Source of the DNA: an uncultured Lachnospiraceae bacterium
GTDB taxonomy: Bacteria; Bacillota; Clostridia; Lachnospirales; Lachnospiraceae
Direction: 5' to 3'
DNA: 7,113 bases
NCBI GenBank assembly: GCA_902796045.1
Contig: CADBNQ010000329.1
Span: 1 to 7,113 of the forward strand
Shown one piece after another: positions 1 to 6,020 of this stretch. Numbering within the stretch: the stretch's first letter is position 1; each line of letters starts with the position of its first letter. The notes under the pieces are model-generated. The model saw only the letters and a list, made by a program, of their open reading frames with translations, was not told the DNA's origin and searched no databases. The position numbers and the translations under genes were made by a program.

Positions 1-1496
1 AGAAAAACATGCAGGCCATGCTCGCGCCCTTCCGCTACCGCGAGGATGACAACCTTGTACACATCTGCCTGGCTGAGACAGATTCCTATAAGTATATGTT
101 CTTTGATGTGGCTCATGTCATCGGAGACGGGATCACCATGAACATTCTTATGGAAGACCTGAAAAAAATCTATGACGGAGAGGAAGTTTCGAAAGAGAAG
201 TATACTTTCTATGAGTATATTCTTGACGCCAAAGCTAAAGAAGACGCCGGCATCCGTGAAAAGGACTGCGAGGCGGTGGATGAGATGATGAAGGGTCACC
301 GCATGCGCCAGACTATCCTCACGCGGCATGACAGACAGGATTGCAGGAAAGGGGTCTACGGAGTCATTCGAAGAAGGCTCGATCGAATCGTCCGCAAGGA
401 GATTCTTTACTATTGCAAGACCAACAATGTATCCGAAAACGCCCTTTTCCTGTCTGCATTCAATTATACTGCAGCTCTCTTTGCGGATGAGGATGATGTT
501 TTTGTTAACAGCATACACAGTGGAAGAACGGACGGCCGCTGGACCGGTCTCGCAGGATGCCTGTTTAAGACCTATCTTTACAGATATCAGAGAGTCGCCC
601 ATGAGAAGGTCAATGAACTGGTTACCCGGGCCGGCAGTCAGATTATGTCTACCATGAAGAACTATACCCCGATATCCAGGATGGGTGATATGTTCCTTCA
701 GTACCAGGGGGACATTCTCTCTGTAGCCACACCCGGCGATGAGCCCGGCGAGAGACTGCACTGCCTGCAGCTGGATTCCCTGCCCTTCCACATGCAGATT
801 ATGTATGACGAGGATGGATTCTACACAGAACTTCGCTACTGGGAGAACCGTTTTGACAGAGAGACTCTCGAGATCTTCCTCACCTGCTATGAGGAAATCG
901 TCCGGGCTATGATGGAAGAAAGCTCTGTACGCCGACTCAAACGTCATCTGCCCGAGGAGGTTTATCCGAAACATTTCCGTGTTTACGGCGATGTGCTTAA
1001 CAAAGAGGCCGGCTTCGACCTGCTTCCCAATATTTCGGGAAACAGGAGAGTCAAGGTTTATATCCTTGATGAATCCGGGAAAAAGAAGCCATACGGTGCA
1101 TGGGGTCCTCTTTATGTCATGGACTGTGAGCCTGCAGTATTCAATGAAGTCATTGAGAATCCTTACGGCCCCGGTACTCTTTACGCCACCGGCCTCAAAG
1201 GAAGGATTCTTCCTGACGGCACTGTTGATTTCCTGGAGAGAGCTGGCCGTGAAGTCATGACAGACGGCGTCAATGGCCGAAGGTTCTTTGACCTTAACAA
1301 GGTTGAAGAAAAGCTTCTTGCCTGCGAGGGGATTCAGACTGCCCAGGCATATCTGAAATTCAATACCGCAGCAAACGAGCTGGTCCTCTATGCAGACATC
1401 ACTGCAGATGCCGGCTTCGACAAGGAAGCCTGCCTCGAAAAGCTTAAAGAGAATTCCGCACCGGAAATGGTGCCGGTTGAACTCTTAGACGCTTAA
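1..1496 (+). CDS. NRPS-like condensation domain with truncated adenylation-domain tail (5'-partial)
   Basis: The frame is open to the left edge, and the first ATG (base 9) has no visible ribosome binding site. Only about 35 residues precede the active-site motif, where condensation domains usually have over 100, so the N-terminus lies outside the window. Counting from the ATG at 9: AHVIGDG (35-41) matches HHxxxDG, with the second (catalytic) His, Asp and Gly kept and the first His replaced by Ala. SGRTDGRWTGLAGCLF (171-186) matches the C-domain GRT...GLIGFF region. Residues 348-495 then resemble the end of an adenylation domain: VYILDESGK, LYATG (A7-like, but without the following Asp), GRILPDGTVDFLERAGREV and NKVEEKLL (A8-like). 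No A1-A6 core, no terminal A10 lysine motif and no carrier-protein GxxS site follow; the stop is clean. Likely an amide- or ester-forming acyltransferase; the substrate is unknown. A larger NRPS could continue upstream. Confidence 0.8.
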   Translation, partial: KNMQAMLAPFRYREDDNLVHICLAETDSYKYMFFDVAHVIGDGITMNILMEDLKKIYDGEEVSKEKYTFYEYILDAKAKEDAGIREKDCEAVDEMMKGHRMRQTILTRHDRQDCRKGVYGVIRRRLDRIVRKEILYYCKTNNVSENALFLSAFNYTAALFADEDDVFVNSIHSGRTDGRWTGLAGCLFKTYLYRYQRVAHEKVNELVTRAGSQIMSTMKNYTPISRMGDMFLQYQGDILSVATPGDEPGERLHCLQLDSLPFHMQIMYDEDGFYTELRYWENRFDRETLEIFLTCYEEIVRAMMEESSVRRLKRHLPEEVYPKHFRVYGDVLNKEAGFDLLPNISGNRRVKVYILDESGKKKPYGAWGPLYVMDCEPAVFNEVIENPYGPGTLYATGLKGRILPDGTVDFLERAGREVMTDGVNGRRFFDLNKVEEKLLACEGIQTAQAYLKFNTAANELVLYADITADAGFDKEACLEKLKENSAPEMVPVELLDA

Positions 1497-1520
1497 GTCA
1501 GGGTATAAGCACCCTGATTT
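1495..1520 (+). terminator. Stem-loop at the stop codon of the condensation gene, possible weak terminator
   Basis: The arms AAGTCAGGGT (1495-1504) and ACCCTGATTT (1511-1520) form ten pairs, including one G-T, around a 6-nt loop. The hairpin overlaps the TAA stop. Only the T's of the stem itself follow, then an A-run, so this is a poor intrinsic terminator on its own. It may instead protect the mRNA 3' end or act together with the stronger hairpin 40 nt downstream. Confidence 0.4.
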
Positions 1521-1558
1521 GATAAAAAAAACAGGCGATTACGACTGATATAAGACCA

Positions 1559-1626
1559 AGGCGTCGCAGTAACGTTTCGTCCATTATTTGAAAATGGGCG
1601 AATCGTAACTGCAGACGCCTTTTTTT
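1559..1626 (+). terminator. Long intrinsic terminator hairpin
   Basis: AGGCGTC (1559-1565) pairs with GACGCCT (1614-1620). The stem continues inward through GCAGTAACG/CGTAACTGC and TTCGTCCATT/AATGGGCGAA to a 7-nt loop at 1586-1592. The only defects are one bulged A (1613), an A-A and a T-T mismatch, and one G-T pair. A seven-T run (1620-1626) follows directly. About 24 pairs is unusually long for a simple terminator. It would end transcription of the condensation gene and insulate the downstream promoter. It could also be a small repeat element or a short RNA (see findings). Confidence 0.75.
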
Positions 1627-1632
1627 AGGGGT

Positions 1633-1652
1633 AGTCCAGCATGGGCCGGACT
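1633..1652. promoter_or_regulatory. Imperfect palindrome touching the -35 box, possible operator
   Basis: AGTCC (1633-1637) and GGACT (1648-1652) are inverted, with an inner GC/GC pair flanking an ATGG centre and one A/C mismatch. It ends on the first base of the -35 hexamer, a plausible position for a regulator. It is short and could be chance. Confidence 0.3.
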
Positions 1653-1680
1653 TGAATTTCAAAATGGATACAGGTATAAT
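1652..1680 (+). promoter_or_regulatory. Sigma-A-type promoter for the FUSC-HAD gene
   Basis: TTGAAT (1652-1657, four of six to TTGACA) and a perfect TATAAT (1675-1680) are separated by exactly 17 bp. The predicted transcription start is near 1687, about 50-60 nt upstream of the start codon. It lies just after the strong terminator, so the gene is probably transcribed on its own. Confidence 0.6.
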
Positions 1681-1733
1681 CGAAGTGAAGAAAAGGATAC
1701 CAGATCATTTGTTCATGGAAACAGTATGAAGGG

Positions 1734-3065
1734 ATGGTTTTGTTTATCATGAAAGTCGATGTAAGAGAAAATCCTTTTGAAAAAAGAATCCACATTCCTC
1801 ACCTGGGCCAGCGCATTATAAAATCAGCCATAGCCGTTTTTCTGTGTCTGGTCATCTACATGCTGCGGGGCTATCAGGGCCTGGTCACACAGTCTACAGT
1901 TGCTGCCATCATATGTATTCAGCCCTACCGGTCTGATGGCATTCAGACATCTCTCAACCGTATCATAGGAACTCTGGTGGGAGCCTTCTGGGGCGTCCTC
2001 TTTCTGTTGGCGACAACTACGATCAACAGCTCTGTCATAAAGCTCCCTATGCTTGTCATCTATCTGATGATGGCAATAGGTATCATCGCAACCTTATACA
2101 CAACGGTAGTGCTCAGGAAAACAGATGCGGCGGCGCTTTCAGCCATAGTATTTATCTGTATCGTGGGACCCTGGCCTGATCTGGAAGCGCCTCTGGATCA
2201 GACCCTGGACCGGATCATTGATACAACGATCGGCATCGTTGTGGCCGGCATTGTGAACGCCGTAAGTCTGCCCCGCAAAAAACATCCGGAATATCTGTTT
2301 TTTATCAGGCTTCAGGATCTGGTGCCGGATCGTTATTCCCATGTGTCTTCAAGGGTTCTGGTTATGCTGAACCGTCTTTATAATGATGGGGCAAATATCT
2401 GCCTGATCTCTAAATGGGCTCCCGCATTTCTCCTTTCCCAGATGGGCATCATGAGTATCAGCCATCCTGTCATTGTCATGGACGGGGCGGGACTATATGA
2501 TATTCCGAATAAGAAATATCTGGATCTGATCCCGATCCCGGAAGAGGATGTCTCCTATTTGATAGATATATTTAATAAACTGGACATTGGATATGGTATC
2601 TATGCAGTCAGAAATTCCTCACTGATGATTTACCGCGGGGGTCCTATGAACTGGGCAGAGGTCCAGGAGTATTCCATCATGAAAAGATCCCCTTACCGCA
2701 ATTATGTCGAAGGGGATCCATCTCCTGAAGACCAGGTGACTTTTATTCGTACTATAGATATTGACCGGAAGCTTAATCCTCTGGAGGAAAAACTCCGTGA
2801 GCTCATCCCGGAAGACAGATTCCGGATCGTCAGAAGACCCCAGCACAAAATGGAGGGATACAGCGGACTATATTTTTATAATCCCGAAGCGACCGTTGAA
2901 CATATGAAGCAGATTGTACTGGAAAAACTGGATCATGATGATAACAAAACTTACACTCCGATTGATATGATCATGCACGAGGCTTACACTACAGACAATG
3001 AGGCCGTTGCCCTGCTGAACAAAACCAGAAGCATCTATGAACCTGTCCGCCTTCCCTGGAGATAA
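1734..3065 (+). CDS. FUSC/aromatic-acid-exporter-like membrane protein with C-terminal HAD-like domain
   Basis: Numbering starts at the ATG at 1734. Residues 28-180 carry about six hydrophobic segments (roughly 28-45, 50-65, 78-95, 105-127, 132-146, 161-179). The RIIGTLVGAFWG motif (77-88) and DRIIDTTIGIVVAGIVNAV (159-177) are typical of FUSC/ArAE_1 (DUF939-type) proteins, thought to export aromatic or other small acids. Residues 185-443 are soluble and resemble a Cof-type HAD hydrolase: SSRVLVML...GANICLIS (205-226), HPVIVMDGAGLYD (244-256) like the family's NGA-iyd strand, and a late DNEAVALL (421-428) like motif IV. The nucleophile motif DxDGT is not recognisable (LQDLVPD, 193-199), so this half may sense ligand rather than catalyse. 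Start is uncertain: AAGGG (1729-1733) abuts ATG 1734, is well spaced for TTG 1740 and is far from ATG 1749. It converges on the isomerase gene with a 5-bp gap. Confidence 0.8.
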   Translation: MVLFIMKVDVRENPFEKRIHIPHLGQRIIKSAIAVFLCLVIYMLRGYQGLVTQSTVAAIICIQPYRSDGIQTSLNRIIGTLVGAFWGVLFLLATTTINSSVIKLPMLVIYLMMAIGIIATLYTTVVLRKTDAAALSAIVFICIVGPWPDLEAPLDQTLDRIIDTTIGIVVAGIVNAVSLPRKKHPEYLFFIRLQDLVPDRYSHVSSRVLVMLNRLYNDGANICLISKWAPAFLLSQMGIMSISHPVIVMDGAGLYDIPNKKYLDLIPIPEEDVSYLIDIFNKLDIGYGIYAVRNSSLMIYRGGPMNWAEVQEYSIMKRSPYRNYVEGDPSPEDQVTFIRTIDIDRKLNPLEEKLRELIPEDRFRIVRRPQHKMEGYSGLYFYNPEATVEHMKQIVLEKLDHDDNKTYTPIDMIMHEAYTTDNEAVALLNKTRSIYEPVRLPWR

Positions 3066-3070
3066 CAAGC

Positions 3071-3532
3071 TTAAATGACCGGCCGGCAGTGGTCATCATT
3101 GATCTTCTGCACCTTTTTCACACGGCGGACGTATTTGTCTGCGGTCAATGCATCGGTAGACATGTAGGTTTTTACAATCTCCATGGCGATCATCCCGCCG
3201 ATGATCTTGGCACCCAGACAGAGAACATTGGCGTCGTTATGCTGACGGGCCAGCTGGGCACAGAAAGGATCCTGGCAGACACAGGCATAGATACCGCTGA
3301 TCTTATTGGCAATCATAGCACTGCCGTAACCAACTCCATCTACAAAGATCCCTCTGTCGCACTCTCCTTTGGCGACAGCAAGAGCCGCAGGAAGAACAAA
3401 ATCCGAAAGATCACAGGATTCTTCATCATAGGTTCCGAAATCGACCACTTCATGGCCCTGCTCTTCAAGACAGGCCTTAATCTCATTTTTCATGGATGTT
3501 CCGGCATGGTCGTTGGCCATTGCAATTTTCAT
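3071..3532 (-). CDS. RpiB/LacA/LacB-family sugar-phosphate isomerase, non-canonical active site
   Basis: The 153-residue protein has the usual length and layout of type B ribose-5-phosphate isomerases and LacA/LacB. It has MANDHAG (5-11), GHEVVDFGTY (26-35), GECDRGI (56-62), ANKISGI (75-81), and DPFCAQLARQHNDANVL (88-104) with the His-Asn-Asp sugar-binding group. The family aldose-ketose isomerises phosphorylated sugars in the cytoplasm. The segment normally reading ICGTG reads VDGVG (64-68). The catalytic Cys (Cys66 in E. coli RpiB) is therefore Asp, and the oxyanion-hole Thr is Val. The Glu base used by mycobacterial RpiB also appears absent (Ser71). The substrate may be another sugar or polyol phosphate. 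The start at 3532 is preferred over an upstream ATG at 3574 because it has a near-ideal ribosome binding site and begins at the conserved first strand. It is monocistronic in this window. Confidence 0.88.
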   Translation of the reverse strand: MKIAMANDHAGTSMKNEIKACLEEQGHEVVDFGTYDEESCDLSDFVLPAALAVAKGECDRGIFVDGVGYGSAMIANKISGIYACVCQDPFCAQLARQHNDANVLCLGAKIIGGMIAMEIVKTYMSTDALTADKYVRRVKKVQKINDDHCRPVI

Positions 3533-3539
3533 TAATATA

Positions 3540-3547
3540 CACCTCCC
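3540..3547 (-). promoter_or_regulatory. Ribosome binding site fixing the isomerase start
   Basis: On the minus strand this reads GGGAGGTG, followed by a 7-nt spacer and the ATG at 3532. It rejects the longer reading that would begin at 3574, which has no comparable site. Confidence 0.85.
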
Positions 3548-3596
3548 GAGATTATAAAAGTCAATAGTTATCATGGATTACTTCGCTCATATAAGT

Positions 3597-3625
3597 ATTG
3601 TATAGTTGTGATGGGAGATTGTAAA
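3597..3625 (-). promoter_or_regulatory. Sigma-A-type promoter for the isomerase gene
   Basis: On the minus strand, TTTACA (3625 to 3620, five of six) and TACAAT (3602 to 3597, five of six) are separated by 17 bp. The predicted start near 3590 gives a leader of about 57 nt containing the strong ribosome binding site. Confidence 0.5.
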
Positions 3626-3629
3626 CAAT
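3618..3629. promoter_or_regulatory. Perfect inverted repeat over the isomerase -35 box, possible operator
   Basis: ATTGT and ACAAT arms flank a 2-bp AA centre. The repeat covers the whole minus-strand -35 hexamer and ends 2 bp before the plus-strand -35. A protein bound here could affect both divergent promoters. The region is AT-rich, so chance is possible. Confidence 0.3.
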
Positions 3630-3631
3630 AA

Positions 3632-3660
3632 TTGCAAAAGTAGACAAGAATTTATATAAT
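3632..3660 (+). promoter_or_regulatory. Sigma-A-type promoter for the hydrolase-acyltransferase pair
   Basis: TTGCAA (3632-3637, four of six) and a perfect TATAAT (3655-3660) are separated by 17 bp. Transcription would start near 3667, about 70 nt before the hydrolase ATG. It is back-to-back with the isomerase promoter, the two -35 boxes being 6 bp apart. Confidence 0.5.
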
Positions 3661-3737
3661 ATCCTGGAACTGTACAGACAGAGCCCTTCTTAATTGTATC
3701 AGGGTGAGCATTATAATATTTGATTGGATTAGATAAT

Positions 3738-4661
3738 ATGAACTACTTAGAATTGATTGATCCGGAGTTGAGGAAAAACACCCGGACGTATCCCTTTAAT
3801 CTGTTTGTTGTTACGTCAGGAAATGTGTTTCAGGAAGCGGCATGGCGTTTCTCAAAATGTCCTCCGTCCATTAAGGAGGAAGTCATTGCGGTAGAAGGCT
3901 ATCAGGGACTTCCTTTTAAGACAACTGTTTTTTCGCCGGCAGGAGAAAAGGCTCATATGCCGGCACTTATTTATGCCCATGGCGGAGCCTTTGCCTACAA
4001 GCCTGCTGTTTATCAGAAAAAGCTGGCCTGCATCTACGCAGAAGAGGCAAAGTGCAAGGTTTTCTTTGCGCACTATCATCTGTCGCCCCGCTATAAGTAT
4101 CCGGCTGCCTATGAGGATGTCCTCTCCTTATACAGGTATGTGACATCACATGCAGAAGAGCTCGGTGTCGATGCAGACCGGATCGGACTTGGCGGTGACA
4201 GTGCCGGCGCATCGCTTGCTGCCCTGCTATGCAGTCGTTATGAGCAGGAGAAGGTGAGGATGCCCCGCTTTCAGATGCTTGTCTATCCTTTGATTGATGC
4301 AGACATGAAAACAGAATCTGTGAAACAGTTTACAGATACTCCACTGTGGAATTCGCGCTACACTGAGCGCATGTGGAGATTTTACTGTGGAAAGGACCGT
4401 GAGCTCCGATATAAAGCATCTCCTATGCATTGTCCTCTTCCCGGCATGCTGCCTGATACCTATATCGAGACGGCCAGGTATGACAGTCTGCATGATGAAG
4501 GAATATTGTATGGAGAGAAATTGAAGAATGCAGGTGCAGACGTTGAGATCAATGATACAGAAGGTACCTTCCATGGATATGATGTGGCAGTTGATGCTCA
4601 GATTGTCAGATACAATGTTGAGAAGCGGCTGTCATTTATACGGCGTCATTTCGACAGATAG
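3738..4661 (+). CDS. Alpha/beta hydrolase, HSL-type (family IV) esterase/deacylase
   Basis: The 307-residue protein has all hallmarks of the hormone-sensitive-lipase group (Abhydrolase_3): the oxyanion-hole motif HGGAF (81-85), the nucleophile elbow GDSAG (153-157, Ser155), an acid in TARYDSLHDEG (Asp249), and a catalytic His in FHGYD (His279). The triad appears complete. There is no signal peptide, so it should be cytoplasmic and hydrolyse short acyl or acetyl esters of small molecules; the natural substrate is unknown. The start at ATG 3738 has only a weak GGAT upstream. An in-frame TTG at 3720, with AGGGTG some 13 nt before it, would add six residues. The next gene follows after 59 nt on the same strand with no terminator between, implying an operon with a condensation-fold acyltransferase. 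The hydrolase could reverse or edit that partner's product. Confidence 0.9.
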   Translation: MNYLELIDPELRKNTRTYPFNLFVVTSGNVFQEAAWRFSKCPPSIKEEVIAVEGYQGLPFKTTVFSPAGEKAHMPALIYAHGGAFAYKPAVYQKKLACIYAEEAKCKVFFAHYHLSPRYKYPAAYEDVLSLYRYVTSHAEELGVDADRIGLGGDSAGASLAALLCSRYEQEKVRMPRFQMLVYPLIDADMKTESVKQFTDTPLWNSRYTERMWRFYCGKDRELRYKASPMHCPLPGMLPDTYIETARYDSLHDEGILYGEKLKNAGADVEINDTEGTFHGYDVAVDAQIVRYNVEKRLSFIRRHFDR

Positions 4662-4707
4662 AATAGCAGATAATACTTTAAAAAGAATACTAGATAAGCA
4701 GACCTGA

Positions 4708-4713
4708 AAGGAG
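4708..4713 (+). promoter_or_regulatory. Ribosome binding site of the condensation-like gene
   Basis: AAGGAG lies 7 nt before the ATG at 4721. It is much stronger than the site of the hydrolase upstream, so the second cistron could be translated more efficiently from the shared message. Confidence 0.8.
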
Positions 4714-4720
4714 AGTAAGA

Positions 4721-5998
4721 ATGGCCCAGAATCCAGATGCCTATTTACTGTATGAATACTTGAAAAAGAATGCTTTTACCGTTCGCATAAAAGTCAGGCT
4801 TTCCGAGGCTGTCGATGAAGAGTTGCTGACTCAGGCAGCAAGAGAGGCCATGACACGCCTGCCGTATTATTCGGTAAGGGTCGGGCTTGATGAAGGAGAA
4901 AACTATGTTTTGTTCCCCAATGATCGCCCGATTGCCGTGCTGCCTGAGAGAGAAGAACGGCTGCTTCTTGGATCGGAAACAGTGGGAGGCCATCTGTTTG
5001 CCCTGACATGGAAGGAAGACTGTATCTGGTTTAACTGGGCGCATAGTATCTGCGGAGGATTCGGAGCGATGTACTGGGTTAAGACGACCCTGTACCAGTA
5101 TCTGACGAAGAAATATGGCCCGATCATACCGCCGGCTGATCTGAAAGCGGTTGGAACACCGGTTGACAAGGAAGAATATGCCTTTCCGGATGCCGACTTG
5201 CTCCCGCTTGATGCGCCCATGAAGCGGTATGAAGAAGGGGACAGCAAGGTAGGGCAGAGAGCAGAGTATAACTATTTTCTCAATCCTTTTGCCAGGGAGA
5301 CTTATTATTATGAGGTGGATCTCGACAGCAAAGCTTTTATGAAGTATGTAAAAGAAATTGATGGTACACCTAATTCTGTTATTGCTGCCATGATGCTGAA
5401 AACAACTGCGCGCTACTTCCCTCCTGTGAAAGGCCAGCACATATCTGCCAAGATTGCCAATGACTATCGCAAGGATATCGGCTGTCCCAAATCATACCGG
5501 GACTATGTCAGATTCATCCATGTAAAGTATGACTGGGAGATGGAAAAAGAGTCCATCGAAAAGTTAAGCCGGCGGGCAAGAGGGGCAATCCTAATGCAGA
5601 TGCAGCCGGAGAATACTTATGAATGGTACCGGACCATCGAAAAGGGGAGAAAAGGGATAGACCGTCAGCCTGACCTGAAGTCAAAGATCAGGTATGCCAG
5701 AAAGCACAGTATCTATACCAGTGATGCCCGTGACACCTACATGGTAAGCTATGTGGGGCAAACAGACTGGGGTGGCATGGCAGACTATATCAGATCCATC
5801 TATTCTATTACTGATGGAGACCTGATGCTGGAGGTAAATGCTTTGCCAGATAAATTCTGTATATGTTTCCAGCTGCTTACCCGAGACAGAAAGCCCCTGG
5901 ATCTGTTCACCGAGATATTGAAACAAGAGGGGCTCCCCTTTACTGTCTCGGACTGCATGGTGAGGAATATGCCGGATCTGCTGCTCCCAAAACCATAA
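4721..5998 (+). CDS. Stand-alone condensation/alcohol-acetyltransferase-like protein
   Basis: The 425-residue length and arrangement fit one CoA-dependent acyltransferase-fold protein, as in NRPS condensation domains and fungal-type alcohol acetyltransferases. The N-terminal half opens with a condensation-like segment (about 18-60: FTVRIKVRLSEAVDEELL, then LPYYSVRV). WFNWAHSICGGFGAMYW (103-119) sits where HHxxxDG is expected: His108 is kept, but the Asp is Gly112. The C-terminal half has a YYYEVDLDSKAF strand-helix (195-206), a helix with SVIAAMMLKTTARYF (219-233), and KIANDYRKDIGCP (244-256), matching the family's N-x-R-like core segment. No carrier or adenylation domain is attached, so it probably uses acyl-CoA or a free carrier. 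Loss of the structural Asp may alter but need not abolish activity. It is probably co-transcribed with the esterase and converges on the channel gene with a 22-bp gap. Confidence 0.72.
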   Translation: MAQNPDAYLLYEYLKKNAFTVRIKVRLSEAVDEELLTQAAREAMTRLPYYSVRVGLDEGENYVLFPNDRPIAVLPEREERLLLGSETVGGHLFALTWKEDCIWFNWAHSICGGFGAMYWVKTTLYQYLTKKYGPIIPPADLKAVGTPVDKEEYAFPDADLLPLDAPMKRYEEGDSKVGQRAEYNYFLNPFARETYYYEVDLDSKAFMKYVKEIDGTPNSVIAAMMLKTTARYFPPVKGQHISAKIANDYRKDIGCPKSYRDYVRFIHVKYDWEMEKESIEKLSRRARGAILMQMQPENTYEWYRTIEKGRKGIDRQPDLKSKIRYARKHSIYTSDARDTYMVSYVGQTDWGGMADYIRSIYSITDGDLMLEVNALPDKFCICFQLLTRDRKPLDLFTEILKQEGLPFTVSDCMVRNMPDLLLPKP

Positions 5999-6020
5999 AC
6001 TCATGCCCCCCCGATAGCCA

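Noticed and set aside
9..11. ATG at 9 as the true start of the condensation gene
   Set aside because: Too few residues precede the HxxxDG motif for a condensation domain, and the frame is open upstream. The gene is cut by the window edge.
3089..3535. Plus-strand open frame of 148 codons across the isomerase
   Set aside because: It is the antisense of a clear RpiB-family protein with an ideal ribosome binding site. The plus-strand translation matches no family I know.
3551..3556. TATAAT on the minus strand just before the isomerase ribosome binding site
   Set aside because: It lacks a matching -35, and transcription would begin inside the ribosome binding site. The promoter at 3597-3625 fits better.
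3533..3574. Longer isomerase N-terminus starting at the ATG at 3574
   Set aside because: It adds 14 residues before the conserved first strand, lacks a good ribosome binding site, and would read through the GGGAGGTG that serves the ATG at 3532.
3712..3717. Second TATAAT box just before the hydrolase gene
   Set aside because: No acceptable -35 lies 16-18 bp upstream (CTTAAT at best), and the start would fall only about 14 nt from the ATG. The promoter at 3632-3660 is better.
4745..5440. Long open frame (231 codons) antisense to the condensation-like gene
   Set aside because: It has no recognisable domain and a low-complexity basic/aromatic composition typical of an antisense shadow. It lies wholly inside a gene with a good ribosome binding site and recognisable family motifs.
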